A stretch of DNA of 7,590 nucleotides, from contig JALOMK010000104.1 of assembly GCA_025455505.1 (NCBI GenBank), positions 1 through 7,590 of the forward strand. Reading direction: 5' to 3'. Positions 1 through 6,584 of the stretch are shown piece by piece (positions within the stretch are counted from its first letter, which is position 1; every line of letters begins with the position of its first letter). The stretch is from Bacteroidales bacterium (lineage in GTDB: Bacteria; Bacteroidota; Bacteroidia; Bacteroidales; VadinHA17). The position numbers and the translations under genes were made by a program. The notes beneath the pieces were generated by a model, which had not been told where the DNA came from, did no database searches, and worked only from the letters and a program-made list of their open reading frames with translations.

Positions 1-346
1 TGAATAATTGCCTGGCTTGTATTGTTGACCTCAGGTCCCTTATTGCAAAATCCCTTGTAAGAATGATATTGTCTCCCGGGGCCCTGTAAAAGTATATATT
101 CCTGTTTTTGAATAATGAATCCAGTACCGTAAAGAAAAGAGGATTATCGCCATAATCTCCTGCTATGATATCAGTTACGTGTTGCTCATTATATAGAAAA
201 TGAATCCTGAAGCTCTGTTCAGCCTCCCTGGTGAATGCCGCAAAGGACTGTCCCCGGTACTCCCATCCGACACGCAGACTGTCCTGGGCGGATACAGGAA
301 AGGTCACCAGTATGAAAAAAACTGCCGCAATCGCCGTCTTCTTCAT
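1..346 (-). CDS. Secreted STN-domain protein, N-terminal part (likely start of a TonB-dependent receptor or related outer-membrane protein)
   Basis: The frame is open from an ATG at 346 to the left edge, giving 115 residues; the C-terminal part lies outside the window. The protein starts MKKTAIAAVFFILV and has a short signal peptide, with a likely cleavage after VSA (about residue 20) just before QDSLR. The mature start fits the STN (secretin and TonB N-terminus) pattern: a first strand (RVGWEYRGQSF), a helix (FTREAEQSF), a strand with FLYNEQHV, then a second half with VLDSLFKNRNIYFY and the closing strand NIILT. In Bacteroidota this fold often precedes a carboxypeptidase-like domain and an outer-membrane barrel, or sits in signalling receptors. 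Which of these follows cannot be seen. The start lies 47 bp after the stop of the gene for the 231-residue secreted protein, so the two probably share a transcript. No strong ribosome binding site is visible, as is usual in this phylum. Confidence 0.7.
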   Translation of the reverse strand, partial: MKKTAIAAVFFILVTFPVSAQDSLRVGWEYRGQSFAAFTREAEQSFRIHFLYNEQHVTDIIAGDYGDNPLFFTVLDSLFKNRNIYFYRAPGDNIILTRDFAIRDLRSTIQARQLF

Positions 347-393
347 CTCATTCAGGTGTTTAAAGAGACATGTAACATGTTTTCATTTTTGCC

Positions 394-1089
394 TTATTCA
401 GTGTCATTTTTAAGCCTGTCGTAAAAACCGAGAGCAAGGGCATAGCCTTCAGGATGCTTTGCATCTGCCTTTACATTGTTGTCTTTCAGATATTTCTTAA
501 TTATCTTCTTCCTGTCTTCTAGGAGGTTAAGGAACTTTCTCTTTCCCGAAACCGTAAGCACCTGCATATCTTTCATGAGGTAAAGTTTCTGTTCCTCAAC
601 AAAAAGATCAAAGATCCCGTCAACTGCAAGAGGCTGAATTTTCCTGAAATACTTTGCATAGAGGGCTGTTGGTCCGTCATATAACACGCTGACATATCCA
701 TATAACAGCTTTGTGGTATCGTTTCCTGCGTTGAAGAAAGTATGCGATTTGCCTGTATGAAGCCTGAAGCTGTCAACCATTTCCTTATTCATTATTATCA
801 GGGGGTAGGATTCAACTTTGAGTATGAGCTCATCATTTGCAGCGTCGTACTTAAGATCCAGGTCATCGAACCAGCGGTTGTTGAAGCATACGGATCCCTT
901 GATGAAACCCTCCGAAAACAGAAACTGGCTGCCCTGGGTCCGGGTGTACTGGTTCCTCCAGATGCGGCCGTTAAGAAGAGGATTCTCTGCATTTGTTTCC
1001 TGAAGGTCAGGTGCCGGTAAAGGTATATCCGGCACTGAAATGATTCCGATGCCAAGGAAGAATGAGTATATCACAAAATGATATGTCAT
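394..1089 (-). CDS. Secreted protein of unknown function, 231 aa, paired with the STN-like protein
   Basis: I do not recognise a named family. The frame could open at 1140, but that start overlaps the upstream gene by 38 bp and adds a polar leader. The ATG at 1089 leaves a 13-bp gap and places a hydrophobic stretch (MTYHFVIYSFFLGIGII) at the very N-terminus, so it is preferred. The mature part has alternating strands: NGRIWRNQY, then a segment with EGFIKGSVCFNNRWF, then LKYDAANDELILKV, and later VSVLYDGPTALYAKYFRK. The C-terminus is a basic helical stretch (RKKIIKKYLKDNN) ending in ALALGFYDRL. From memory, secreted proteins of this style, with the W/F-x-x-G-x-V ... LKYD core, occur widely in Bacteroidota; this was not checked by search. 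The tight spacing to the STN-like gene (47 bp) suggests a joint role at the envelope. There is no catalytic motif to support an enzyme call. Confidence 0.75.
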   Translation of the reverse strand: MTYHFVIYSFFLGIGIISVPDIPLPAPDLQETNAENPLLNGRIWRNQYTRTQGSQFLFSEGFIKGSVCFNNRWFDDLDLKYDAANDELILKVESYPLIIMNKEMVDSFRLHTGKSHTFFNAGNDTTKLLYGYVSVLYDGPTALYAKYFRKIQPLAVDGIFDLFVEEQKLYLMKDMQVLTVSGKRKFLNLLEDRKKIIKKYLKDNNVKADAKHPEGYALALGFYDRLKNDTE

Positions 1090-1102
1090 AATTATGCTGC
1101 TT

Positions 1103-2368
1103 TCACAATGGCTTGTGCCTGTTGATGAAGTCAGGATCAATGTCTATCCCGTTGCCGGGGCCTGTCGGGACTTTTATTTTTCCGGCATTGACCTTAAGTG
1201 GCGATGTCGGGCAGCTGAACTGAACCTGGGTTCCGAGACCCTTGAATTCATGGTGCTGCCCTGCATTTGGCAAGACTGATACAAAGTGAATGTTGTACAG
1301 GTATCCGAGTGCTCCTCCCGACATGTGAGGAGTGCAGGCTTTTCCGAAGGCATGTGCCATAAGGGCAACCTTCATCGACCGTATGAATCCGCCGAAATAA
1401 TAATTGTCGGGCTGCACTATCTCAATACCGTCATTTGCAATAAGCCATCTGAAATTGTAGAAGCTGTTGTCCTGTTCGCCGTTCGCGACAGGCAGTGTAA
1501 GAGCATCCGACACTTTTTTTATCTCAAGGAAATTGTCGAACATCACAGGTTCCTCAAAGTAGCTGTATTTATACTCCTCAAGAAGCCGGCCGATCTTAAT
1601 GGCGCTTTCTGCATCGTAGTATCCGTTCGAATCAGCGTAGAGGCTCCATCCCTCTCCGTATTTATTCCTTACCATTGGTATGAGCTTCTCCGACTTTCCC
1701 GGCAGTCCCTTGTCGTGAATGTTGCGGCTGCCGGCAAACATATAACCGATTTTGATCTTAAGCGCCTTAAAATCGTATTCCGCCACAGCTTCGTCAATCT
1801 TTGCAAAGTGCTCCTCAAGCGGAAGTTCCCTGAATTCTGTGGCGCAGTAGACACCCACCTCTGTGTTGTGCAGGTCCCCGATTAACTGTCCCATAGGCAG
1901 GCCTGCTATCCTTCCCATCATGTCGAGTATTGCAAACTCGATTGTCGCAAGGGGGATTCCGAGAGCTATCCCGTTATACCTGAAGTTGAACTGGAAGTTG
2001 TAAACCTTCTCTATTATCAGATCGAGCTCCCTCGCATCCTGCCCGAGGAAGAAGGGTTTTAATTTCCTGAGGAATATGGGGACCAGGAACGAGATATCGT
2101 TGTGCGCCACTGAAATACCCTCCGCACCATCCTTCGACCTGACCCTGCAGATATAACTGCTGCCAGATACGAGCAGGTCGAGAGTATCAATTATAACCGG
2201 GGAGCTGAATAAGTGCTTCCTGAATACAGGCTGCTTCAGGATTCTGTCGAGCTTCCCAAACCTTGACCTGATATCCGGATCTTCATTGCCGGCGAATGCT
2301 GCCGGTGCTGCCATCGCTGACGCCATACCGGCAGCAGCAGATTTCGAAATGAATCCTCTCCTGTCCAT
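1103..2368 (-). CDS. Tat-exported enolase-superfamily enzyme, mandelate racemase/muconate lactonizing subgroup
   Basis: Enolase-superfamily enzymes abstract a proton next to a carboxylate held on Mg2+; this subgroup includes sugar acid dehydratases and racemases. The ATG at 2368 gives 421 aa and puts a twin-arginine signal first: MDRRGFISK, then an Ala-rich hydrophobic stretch ending AAFAG near residue 27. An ATG at 2398 would add ten residues before the signal and is less likely. Using the 2368 start, the barrel shows the KxK base motif (K204-I-K206), three metal-ligand positions (D246 in ADSNG, Glu 272 or 273 in FEEP, E298 in NGEQ), and the Asp/His pair of the mandelate racemase group (D321 in [10 protein letters not shown]348 in TPHMSGG). 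The C-terminus ([13 protein letters not shown]) also fits. All key residues are present, so it should be active. The substrate, probably an acid sugar, cannot be told. The gene starts 91 bp after the oxidoreductase stop and is followed after 13 bp by the 231-residue protein. Confidence 0.9.
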   Translation of the reverse strand: MDRRGFISKSAAAGMASAMAAPAAFAGNEDPDIRSRFGKLDRILKQPVFRKHLFSSPVIIDTLDLLVSGSSYICRVRSKDGAEGISVAHNDISFLVPIFLRKLKPFFLGQDARELDLIIEKVYNFQFNFRYNGIALGIPLATIEFAILDMMGRIAGLPMGQLIGDLHNTEVGVYCATEFRELPLEEHFAKIDEAVAEYDFKALKIKIGYMFAGSRNIHDKGLPGKSEKLIPMVRNKYGEGWSLYADSNGYYDAESAIKIGRLLEEYKYSYFEEPVMFDNFLEIKKVSDALTLPVANGEQDNSFYNFRWLIANDGIEIVQPDNYYFGGFIRSMKVALMAHAFGKACTPHMSGGALGYLYNIHFVSVLPNAGQHHEFKGLGTQVQFSCPTSPLKVNAGKIKVPTGPGNGIDIDPDFINRHKPL

Positions 2369-2388
2369 AATATGATGGGTTTGGCTGA

Positions 2389-2410
2389 CTGCAGGCATAG
2401 GTCCCTGCAG
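2389..2410. repeat. Perfect 7-bp inverted repeat between the oxidoreductase and enolase-superfamily genes
   Basis: CTGCAGG at 2389-2395 pairs with CCTGCAG at 2404-2410 around an 8-base loop. It lies 20 bp before the preferred start at 2368 and encloses the alternative ATG at 2398. In the mRNA it could form a small hairpin in the intercistronic gap. There is no U-tract after it on the minus strand, so it is not a standard terminator. It may be an mRNA processing or stability element, an operator, or chance. Confidence 0.4.
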
Positions 2411-2459
2411 CCATGATTTCTGCCAATTTAACCATTTTTTGGTTGAAGAGGAATAATTG

Positions 2460-3944
2460 TTATTTCGTTCTGAAGCTCTTTTTTTCTTCCTTGCAGATAT
2501 ATTGTATTGCCCACTTGCCCGATTGTCCTGCCGGCGGAAGTCCCCCGCCTGGGAACAGCCATTGCCCGGCCATGTAGAATTTCTTCAGCCCGGGAAGAGT
2601 GGGAGGGATGTTGTCCATAAGGTTTTTACTCGAAGGGAGGAAGCCCTCATATGATCCTTTCCAGACTCCCGTGTACCTGACATCCGTGAGAGGAGTGGCA
2701 ACATCTGCAACTTCTATTGAATCTTTCAGATCGGGGTAGTGTTTCAGGAGAAGGGCCCTGGCATCCTCTTCAATCTTAGTTTTTTCGTTTTCATACTCTT
2801 CGGGCTTCATGTCATTCCATAGTTCCCATGGCGACTCAAATCTCATAACGATTACGCTTTTGCCATCAGGTGCCATCGTAGGGTCGAACTGGTAGTTCAT
2901 GAATGAGTAACCGTTTGTGGTTTTTGTCCTGCCTATCTTGCAATCGGGAACCATGTGAAGTTCATTCGGAGAATCAGAGGGGACAATGCCGTTTATTCCG
3001 AATGAGACCTGTACAATGGGAGTGAAGAGTTCCCAGTTGTCATAAGCATTTTTTATTTTCTTTGTCAGGTATTTCCCCCCTAGCATATTGAACAGGGTGT
3101 TATGTCCGTCGGCAGCACTGATTACGTAATCAGCAGCAACTTGTGTGTCATCATCGAGAGCCACTCCTTTTGAAATATTATTTTCAACGAGGATTTTTTT
3201 AACTCTTTTGCGGGTTGAAAGCTTCCCTCCAAGTGCCAGGTATTTCTCTGTCATTCTCTCTGCCATTGGTAGTGATCCTCCCACAAGATAGCCTGCATTC
3301 TTCTGGTTAAACCATGCGAACATCATAATGAAGGCCAGGGCGGAAAAGTCGCGTGTGCCGTACATGCTGTCGAAGAAGGTTTTAAGATCACTGTTTTTAA
3401 AGTTGAAGCTTCCGTAATAATCCTTGCAGCTCTTCTTGCCATACTTCATGAAGAGAACCATAATCGGCAGCATTCCAAGCATCGATGCGGCTGCTTTGAA
3501 TGGGTTTCTGAGCCCGGGTGGATCCGAGTAGGGGCTCAGGAATTCCGATTTACGCATATCACTGCACATTTTCTTTATTGCAGCTTCATCCTCAGGAGCC
3601 AGTTCACAGAGATATTTTTCCCAGCGGTTAAGGTTTGTATATATAATGAACTCCTTTCCGTTACTGTTAAAGACCTTAGTATGTATCTCATGGTCAATTA
3701 TCCGGACGGAGTCATTCAAAACGTTTGTCTCTTTCCAGATATCGTTGAATGGTCCCTTCCTGGTACCCACCAGCCAGTGAAGACAATAGTCGAACCTGTA
3801 GCCTTTTCTTTTCCAGGCTGTGCACTGGCCTCCTGTTATTGAATGCATTTCAATGATTTCAGTATCGAAACCGTTGAGGCGCGAATATATCCCGGCTGAC
3901 AGCCCGGCTACTCCTCCTCCGATTATTACTACTTTCTTCTCCAT
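2460..3944 (-). CDS. FAD-dependent oxidoreductase of the phytoene desaturase / RetSat-like family
   Basis: This 494-residue flavoprotein opens with a Rossmann FAD-binding motif ([13 protein letters not shown]9-x-G11-x-x-G14) that ends at E32, the expected ribose-binding acid, followed by the TGGQC segment (37-41). The second dinucleotide-fold part shows [13 protein letters not shown] (219-231), where these enzymes bring in a second FAD-binding strand, and [11 protein letters not shown] (271-281). The C-terminus carries the family signature [18 protein letters not shown] (459-476). The length fits CrtI/RetSat-type desaturases and isomerases, which act on lipophilic polyenes. Hydrophobic stretches near 151-168 and 200-212 would suit binding to the membrane face. 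No carotenoid genes are nearby, so the substrate is open and the crt name is not justified. The start at 3944 leads directly into the first beta strand. A promoter candidate lies about 40 bp upstream. The downstream enolase-superfamily gene is on the same strand and may be co-transcribed. Confidence 0.88.
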   Translation of the reverse strand: MEKKVVIIGGGVAGLSAGIYSRLNGFDTEIIEMHSITGGQCTAWKRKGYRFDYCLHWLVGTRKGPFNDIWKETNVLNDSVRIIDHEIHTKVFNSNGKEFIIYTNLNRWEKYLCELAPEDEAAIKKMCSDMRKSEFLSPYSDPPGLRNPFKAAASMLGMLPIMVLFMKYGKKSCKDYYGSFNFKNSDLKTFFDSMYGTRDFSALAFIMMFAWFNQKNAGYLVGGSLPMAERMTEKYLALGGKLSTRKRVKKILVENNISKGVALDDDTQVAADYVISAADGHNTLFNMLGGKYLTKKIKNAYDNWELFTPIVQVSFGINGIVPSDSPNELHMVPDCKIGRTKTTNGYSFMNYQFDPTMAPDGKSVIVMRFESPWELWNDMKPEEYENEKTKIEEDARALLLKHYPDLKDSIEVADVATPLTDVRYTGVWKGSYEGFLPSSKNLMDNIPPTLPGLKKFYMAGQWLFPGGGLPPAGQSGKWAIQYICKEEKKSFRTK

Positions 3945-3985
3945 GACATTTTCTTGTCTTTGTTATTTTTTTGCTTTACCTGTAT

Positions 3986-4015
3986 CAAAAGTAACTTGTG
4001 CAGCGGAGGTGTAAA
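3986..4015 (-). promoter_or_regulatory. Candidate Bacteroidota-type promoter for the oxidoreductase gene
   Basis: On the minus strand TACTTTTG (3993 to 3986) fits the Bacteroidota -7 element TAnnTTTG exactly. A TTTA at 4015-4012 stands where the -33 element (TTTG or TTG) is expected, with an 18-bp spacer. Transcription would then begin near 3980 and leave a leader of about 36 bases before the ATG at 3944. The -33 match is imperfect. It would allow the oxidoreductase and following genes to be transcribed apart from the regulator pair upstream. Confidence 0.45.
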
Positions 4016-4055
4016 TATAAAATCGGCGAAATGCGGTTTTAAGGTTGCCAGTGGC

Positions 4056-4122
4056 GGTCATACGGTCATACGGTCTTGCAGTCATGCAGTCATGCGGTCT
4101 TGCAGGTCTTTCAGGTCTTGCA
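4056..4122. repeat. Degenerate 7-9 bp short tandem repeat, about eight units
   Basis: On the plus strand the units read GGTCATAC, GGTCATAC, GGTCTTGCA, GTCATGCA, GTCATGC, GGTCTTGCA, GGTCTTTCA and GGTCTTGCA, with no spacers between them. The array begins 14 bp beyond the zinc-ribbon stop and ends well before the promoter candidate of the oxidoreductase. The units keep a GTC(A/T)T core but vary in length from 7 to 9, so the array does not keep a reading frame and is unlikely to be coding. It may have arisen by replication slippage, or it could be a mobile-type intergenic repeat also present elsewhere in the genome. Confidence 0.8.
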
Positions 4123-4136
4123 TGTCAGCGTAGAGG

Positions 4137-4337
4137 TCAGTTTTTGGCCGGACCGGGGACTTCACCGGCTTTTCTGACAGGGGTAATAACGATTTCATGT
4201 TCACAGCCGGGGCAGTAGTAAATTTCGCAGGCCGTGCATGCAAAGCAGTTGGAGCAATGTTTGAACTCCTTTGTCCTTTCAAAGTCCAGCCCGCAGTTTC
4301 CGCAGATAATATGTCCTGGATTAATTTGTGAATGCAT
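4137..4337 (-). CDS. Small zinc-ribbon protein, 66 aa, coupled to the LytTR regulator
   Basis: The protein has eight cysteines in four CxxC knuckles: C12/C15, C28/C31, C34/C37 and C42/C45, with His at 27 and 47. That is enough to bind two zinc ions, so a compact treble-clef or double zinc-ribbon fold is likely. There is no membrane helix or signal peptide, so it should be cytoplasmic. The C-terminal tail is short and contains KAGEVPGPAKN. Its ATG at 4337 lies inside the last codons of the LytTR gene and overlaps it by 17 bp in another frame, a layout typical of translational coupling. The cysteine pattern is far too regular to be a chance overlapping frame. The role is unknown: it could bind nucleic acid or a partner protein, or modulate the regulator. 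A family name is not assigned. Confidence 0.72.
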   Translation of the reverse strand: MHSQINPGHIICGNCGLDFERTKEFKHCSNCFACTACEIYYCPGCEHEIVITPVRKAGEVPGPAKN

Positions 4338-5163
4338 GCATTACATTCTCTATATATGTTTTGGAGACCGGGATATCAGGAACCGATGGTGTGTCAAGTT
4401 CAAGCCTCAACCCGTCCCGGTCCTTGCGTATGACCTTAACTTTATCGAAGTTAACTATATATGACCTGTGGCATCTTATTATATCGCTGCCAGCGAAATT
4501 CTCCTCCATTCTTTTCATAGTATCGCGAAGGAGGTATTTCGAGACTTTTCCCTTGTTAAGGTAGCAGATGCTTACGTAATTCTCTGTCGATTCAAGGTAA
4601 AGCAGGTTTTCCTTTTTTATTGAGAATTTAAGCACAGATTTTTCGTCATAAAAGGGTATCATGTCCCTCGTATTGTCTGAAAATGCCTGCAGCCCGGCGA
4701 GTCTTTCAATTTCATTCTTCTTGTCGCGCCATGAAAAATATAGCCACATTACTGAATAGGGCAGGAGGAGTACAAGGGCTGTGTTTTTTGCAGATAATTC
4801 GAAAAGGTCAAGGAAGTATCTGGGATCTTTCAGGACAGCCTTCTGGAATATCGCATAAAACAAGGCCATCAGGCCTATTTCGGCGAAGATCCATACGAGG
4901 TACTGCCAGATAAGGAGGGTGTGTTTTCTGCAGACATAATACATTACCACCCTGCTGATTACAACGACAAGAACACCTGTGAGTATTACAAGACTGGAAT
5001 AGGTAAGGAATTCAAGTTCTGTAACATCGAACCACCTGTCGGCTCCGAAAGGCGAATAGATATTTATGAAAACAAGTGCAAACAGAGAGGTGAAGATAAT
5101 CAGGCGGACTATATCCCTTTTGTCATACAGAAACTCCGGTAATTGTTTTTGAATATATGACAT
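4321..5163 (-). CDS. Membrane-bound LytTR-type DNA-binding regulator, 280 aa
   Basis: The ATG at 5163 is preferred over that at 5217, which would add 18 residues rich in unrelated sequence and move further into the regulatory gap. From 5163 the protein has four hydrophobic helices at about 18-35, 52-72, 84-106 and 127-145, then a charged linker (FSWRDKKNEIERL), then a LytTR domain at about 181-275. The domain shows the expected marks: LLYLESTENYVSI, the LLRDTMKRMEENF helix, CHRSYIVNFDKV, and the closing IPVSKTYIENV. LytTR domains bind DNA as pairs on direct repeats about two helical turns apart. There is no receiver domain, so the signal probably comes through the membrane part rather than by phosphorelay. 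The gene overlaps the zinc-ribbon gene by 17 bp. The divergent hydrolase lies 215 bp away across a set of phased repeats that may be its binding site. Confidence 0.92.
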   Translation of the reverse strand: MSYIQKQLPEFLYDKRDIVRLIIFTSLFALVFINIYSPFGADRWFDVTELEFLTYSSLVILTGVLVVVISRVVMYYVCRKHTLLIWQYLVWIFAEIGLMALFYAIFQKAVLKDPRYFLDLFELSAKNTALVLLLPYSVMWLYFSWRDKKNEIERLAGLQAFSDNTRDMIPFYDEKSVLKFSIKKENLLYLESTENYVSICYLNKGKVSKYLLRDTMKRMEENFAGSDIIRCHRSYIVNFDKVKVIRKDRDGLRLELDTPSVPDIPVSKTYIENVMHAFTN

Positions 5164-5248
5164 GTGCCAGGTACTGATAAGCGTAAAAGTAATTCTTTTT
5201 AGGTCACAAGCTATCAATCATTCTTTTTCACTTCCCCGTGGTGAGTGA

Positions 5249-5299
5249 ATTCTGTCACGTATTGCAGTATTTTGTCACGGATAATCTGATTCCGTCCCT
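5249..5299. promoter_or_regulatory. Candidate LytTR operator: three 11-bp direct repeats at a 20-bp period
   Basis: The copies are ATTCTGTCACG (5249-5259), ATTTTGTCACG (5269-5279) and ATTCCGTCCCT (5289-5299). The first two differ by one base; the third matches the first at 8 of 11 positions. The starts are exactly 20 bp apart, so the copies face nearly the same side of the helix. LytTR regulators are known to bind direct repeats with a period near 21-22 bp. The block is about midway between the two divergent start codons, 85 bp from the regulator ATG and 79 bp from the hydrolase ATG. That the LytTR protein binds here is inference from motif phasing and position; the core does not match the AgrA/AlgR consensus closely. 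Confidence 0.5.
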
Positions 5300-5336
5300 G
5301 CGACCCGGCGCAGGGCACTAATATTTGTGAAAGCGG

Positions 5337-5370
5337 TTCTGCGGGCTTTCCTTTGCGGAAATACGCAGAA
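5337..5370 (+). promoter_or_regulatory. Leader hairpin just before the hydrolase start codon
   Basis: TTCTGCG (5337-5343) pairs perfectly with CGCAGAA (5364-5370). Within it TTTCC (5347-5351) pairs with GGAAA (5357-5361) around a five-base loop, with a small internal loop of 3 and 2 bases. The foot of the hairpin is 8 bases before the ATG at 5379, so it would occupy the region where the ribosome lands. It may tune translation of the hydrolase or protect the 5' end. The pairing is seen directly; the role is inferred. Confidence 0.45.
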
Positions 5371-5378
5371 AGAATCAG

Positions 5379-6515
5379 ATGGGATATACTTCACTTTTCA
5401 ATGAATTGAGAGACCTTTTCGGGACCGGGAGAGAGGTGAATGACATATCCGGGTCAGGGATCAAGATCAGGAATCCGTCATTCATATCCGAGAATGCGGA
5501 TAAGGGATTTATAAACTGCAGCGATTATGAATTCAGCGAGAATACATCCTTTACATATCCGGTATTCATTCCTTCTGATCCGGGCACAAAGAAGGTAATT
5601 ATCCTTCTCCACGGGCTGAATGAGAGAAGCTGGGTCAAGTATCTTTCCTGGGCCTATTCCCTTTCACTCTCAACAGGGAGCTATGTGATAATGTTCCCGA
5701 TCTCGTTTCATATCAACCGGTCCCCTGCAGCATGGAGCAATCCGCGGGCCATGTCGGACAAGGTAAGTGCCAGGATCGGCAGCGGAAAGGCAATACAGAT
5801 GGCCAGTTTTGCAAATGTAGCCCTGAGTCGCAGGCTTTCGGAGGATCCGATGAGGTTCTTCAATTCAGGACACCAGACTGTCAGTGACCTCGTAAAACTC
5901 ATGTCGCAGATACGTGACGGCAGGCACCCTTATGTTCCTGGCGGAAGCCAGGTGAATGTATTTGCCTATTCGATCGGAGCCTTCCTTGCCCAGATACTGT
6001 TTATTGGCAATCCCGGCGGGCTCTTTGAAAGGTCAAAGCTGTTCATGTTCTGCGGAGGCTCGGTCTTCAGCAATATGAAAGGCACATCGAAACTTATTAT
6101 GGACAGTATGGCCTTCGAAAGGCTTTACAGTTACTTCCTGCTGAATTTCGAAGATGACATAGGAAGGAAGGGTCCTCTTGCTGAATATCTCAATTCCGAC
6201 AGCACAGGGCTTGCCTTCCGTTCAATGATCGACTACGCCCGGCTGCCGGAGTACAGGGAAAGGCGCCTGGGAGAACTGGGGGAAAGGTGCTCCTGCATCA
6301 GTCTTTCTGATGACAGGGTTATCCCACCTTCCGGAATTGAAAAAACAATGCGGCTTAACAGGAGAAAGTCCGCGGCCCGTCTTGAAATACTCGATCTTCC
6401 CTATAAATACAGTCATGAGGTTCCCTTTCCTGTCGCGGGAGATGATCTGAACAAACCGGTTGATGATGCCTTCAGCCGGATCTTTGCAAAAGCGTCTGCT
6501 TTCCTTTCTGCCTGA
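5379..6515 (+). CDS. Alpha/beta hydrolase of unknown substrate, 378 aa
   Basis: The core shows a complete hydrolase layout. The strand KVIILLHGLNE (72-82) holds the His-Gly of the oxyanion region. The nucleophile elbow is VFAYSIGAF, with Ser198 as the likely nucleophile and Ala in place of the first Gly of GxSxG. The acid is Asp311 or Asp312 in LSDDRVIPP, and the base is His346 in YKYSHEVPF. The first 70 residues form an N-terminal part with SFTYPVFIPS leading into the core; there is no signal peptide or membrane helix, so it is probably cytoplasmic. The segment from about 108 to 170 (with HINRSPAAWSNPRAMS) is probably a lid. It resembles uncharacterised Bacteroidota hydrolases rather than a named esterase, and the substrate cannot be told. 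It is transcribed alone, divergent from the LytTR regulator, with phased repeats and a leader hairpin upstream. TAATATTTG at 5319-5327 is a near match to a -7 box. Confidence 0.85.
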   Translation: MGYTSLFNELRDLFGTGREVNDISGSGIKIRNPSFISENADKGFINCSDYEFSENTSFTYPVFIPSDPGTKKVIILLHGLNERSWVKYLSWAYSLSLSTGSYVIMFPISFHINRSPAAWSNPRAMSDKVSARIGSGKAIQMASFANVALSRRLSEDPMRFFNSGHQTVSDLVKLMSQIRDGRHPYVPGGSQVNVFAYSIGAFLAQILFIGNPGGLFERSKLFMFCGGSVFSNMKGTSKLIMDSMAFERLYSYFLLNFEDDIGRKGPLAEYLNSDSTGLAFRSMIDYARLPEYRERRLGELGERCSCISLSDDRVIPPSGIEKTMRLNRRKSAARLEILDLPYKYSHEVPFPVAGDDLNKPVDDAFSRIFAKASAFLSA

Positions 6516-6542
6516 TCCATGCAATACAACCATACCCGGGCT

Positions 6543-6578
6543 GTTAAACAGGACAGGCCTATAGGCTTCATGGTTTAC
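6543..6578. repeat. Palindrome cluster downstream of the hydrolase gene
   Basis: GCCTATAGGC at 6557-6566 is a perfect 10-bp palindrome, and TAAAC (6545-6549) can pair with GTTTA (6573-6577) outside it. It starts 28 bp after the hydrolase stop. There is no T-run after it on the plus strand, so termination is uncertain; it may only be a 3' end structure. Confidence 0.25.
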
Positions 6579-6584
6579 TACGGA

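Noticed and set aside
368..380. Small palindrome ACATG-TAA-CATGT before the STN-like gene
   Set aside because: A 5-bp dyad in AT-rich intergenic DNA is expected by chance, and no second copy was seen.
742..1055. Open frames on both strands inside the gene for the 231-aa secreted protein
   Set aside because: They have no start context, signal or motif, and are explained by the codon pattern of the real gene in another frame.
1286..1885. Long plus-strand open frame of 199 aa opposite the enolase-superfamily gene
   Set aside because: It is fully antisense to a gene with every catalytic motif intact and shows no recognisable domain of its own.
4056..4122. CRISPR array
   Set aside because: Units are only 7-9 bp, contiguous and without spacers; no cas gene is near.
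4082..4282. Second minus-strand 66-aa frame overlapping the zinc-ribbon gene
   Set aside because: It lacks the cysteine knuckles and its C-terminus is just the tandem repeat read through; the overlapping frame with four CxxC pairs is the credible gene.
5164..5240. Promoter of the LytTR gene
   Set aside because: TACTTTTA on the minus strand resembles a -7 box but the nearest TTG is only about 14 bp away, so I could not support a call.
6222..6533. Minus-strand 103-aa frame at the end of the hydrolase gene
   Set aside because: It is antisense to the region that encodes the catalytic Asp and His of the hydrolase and has no motif.
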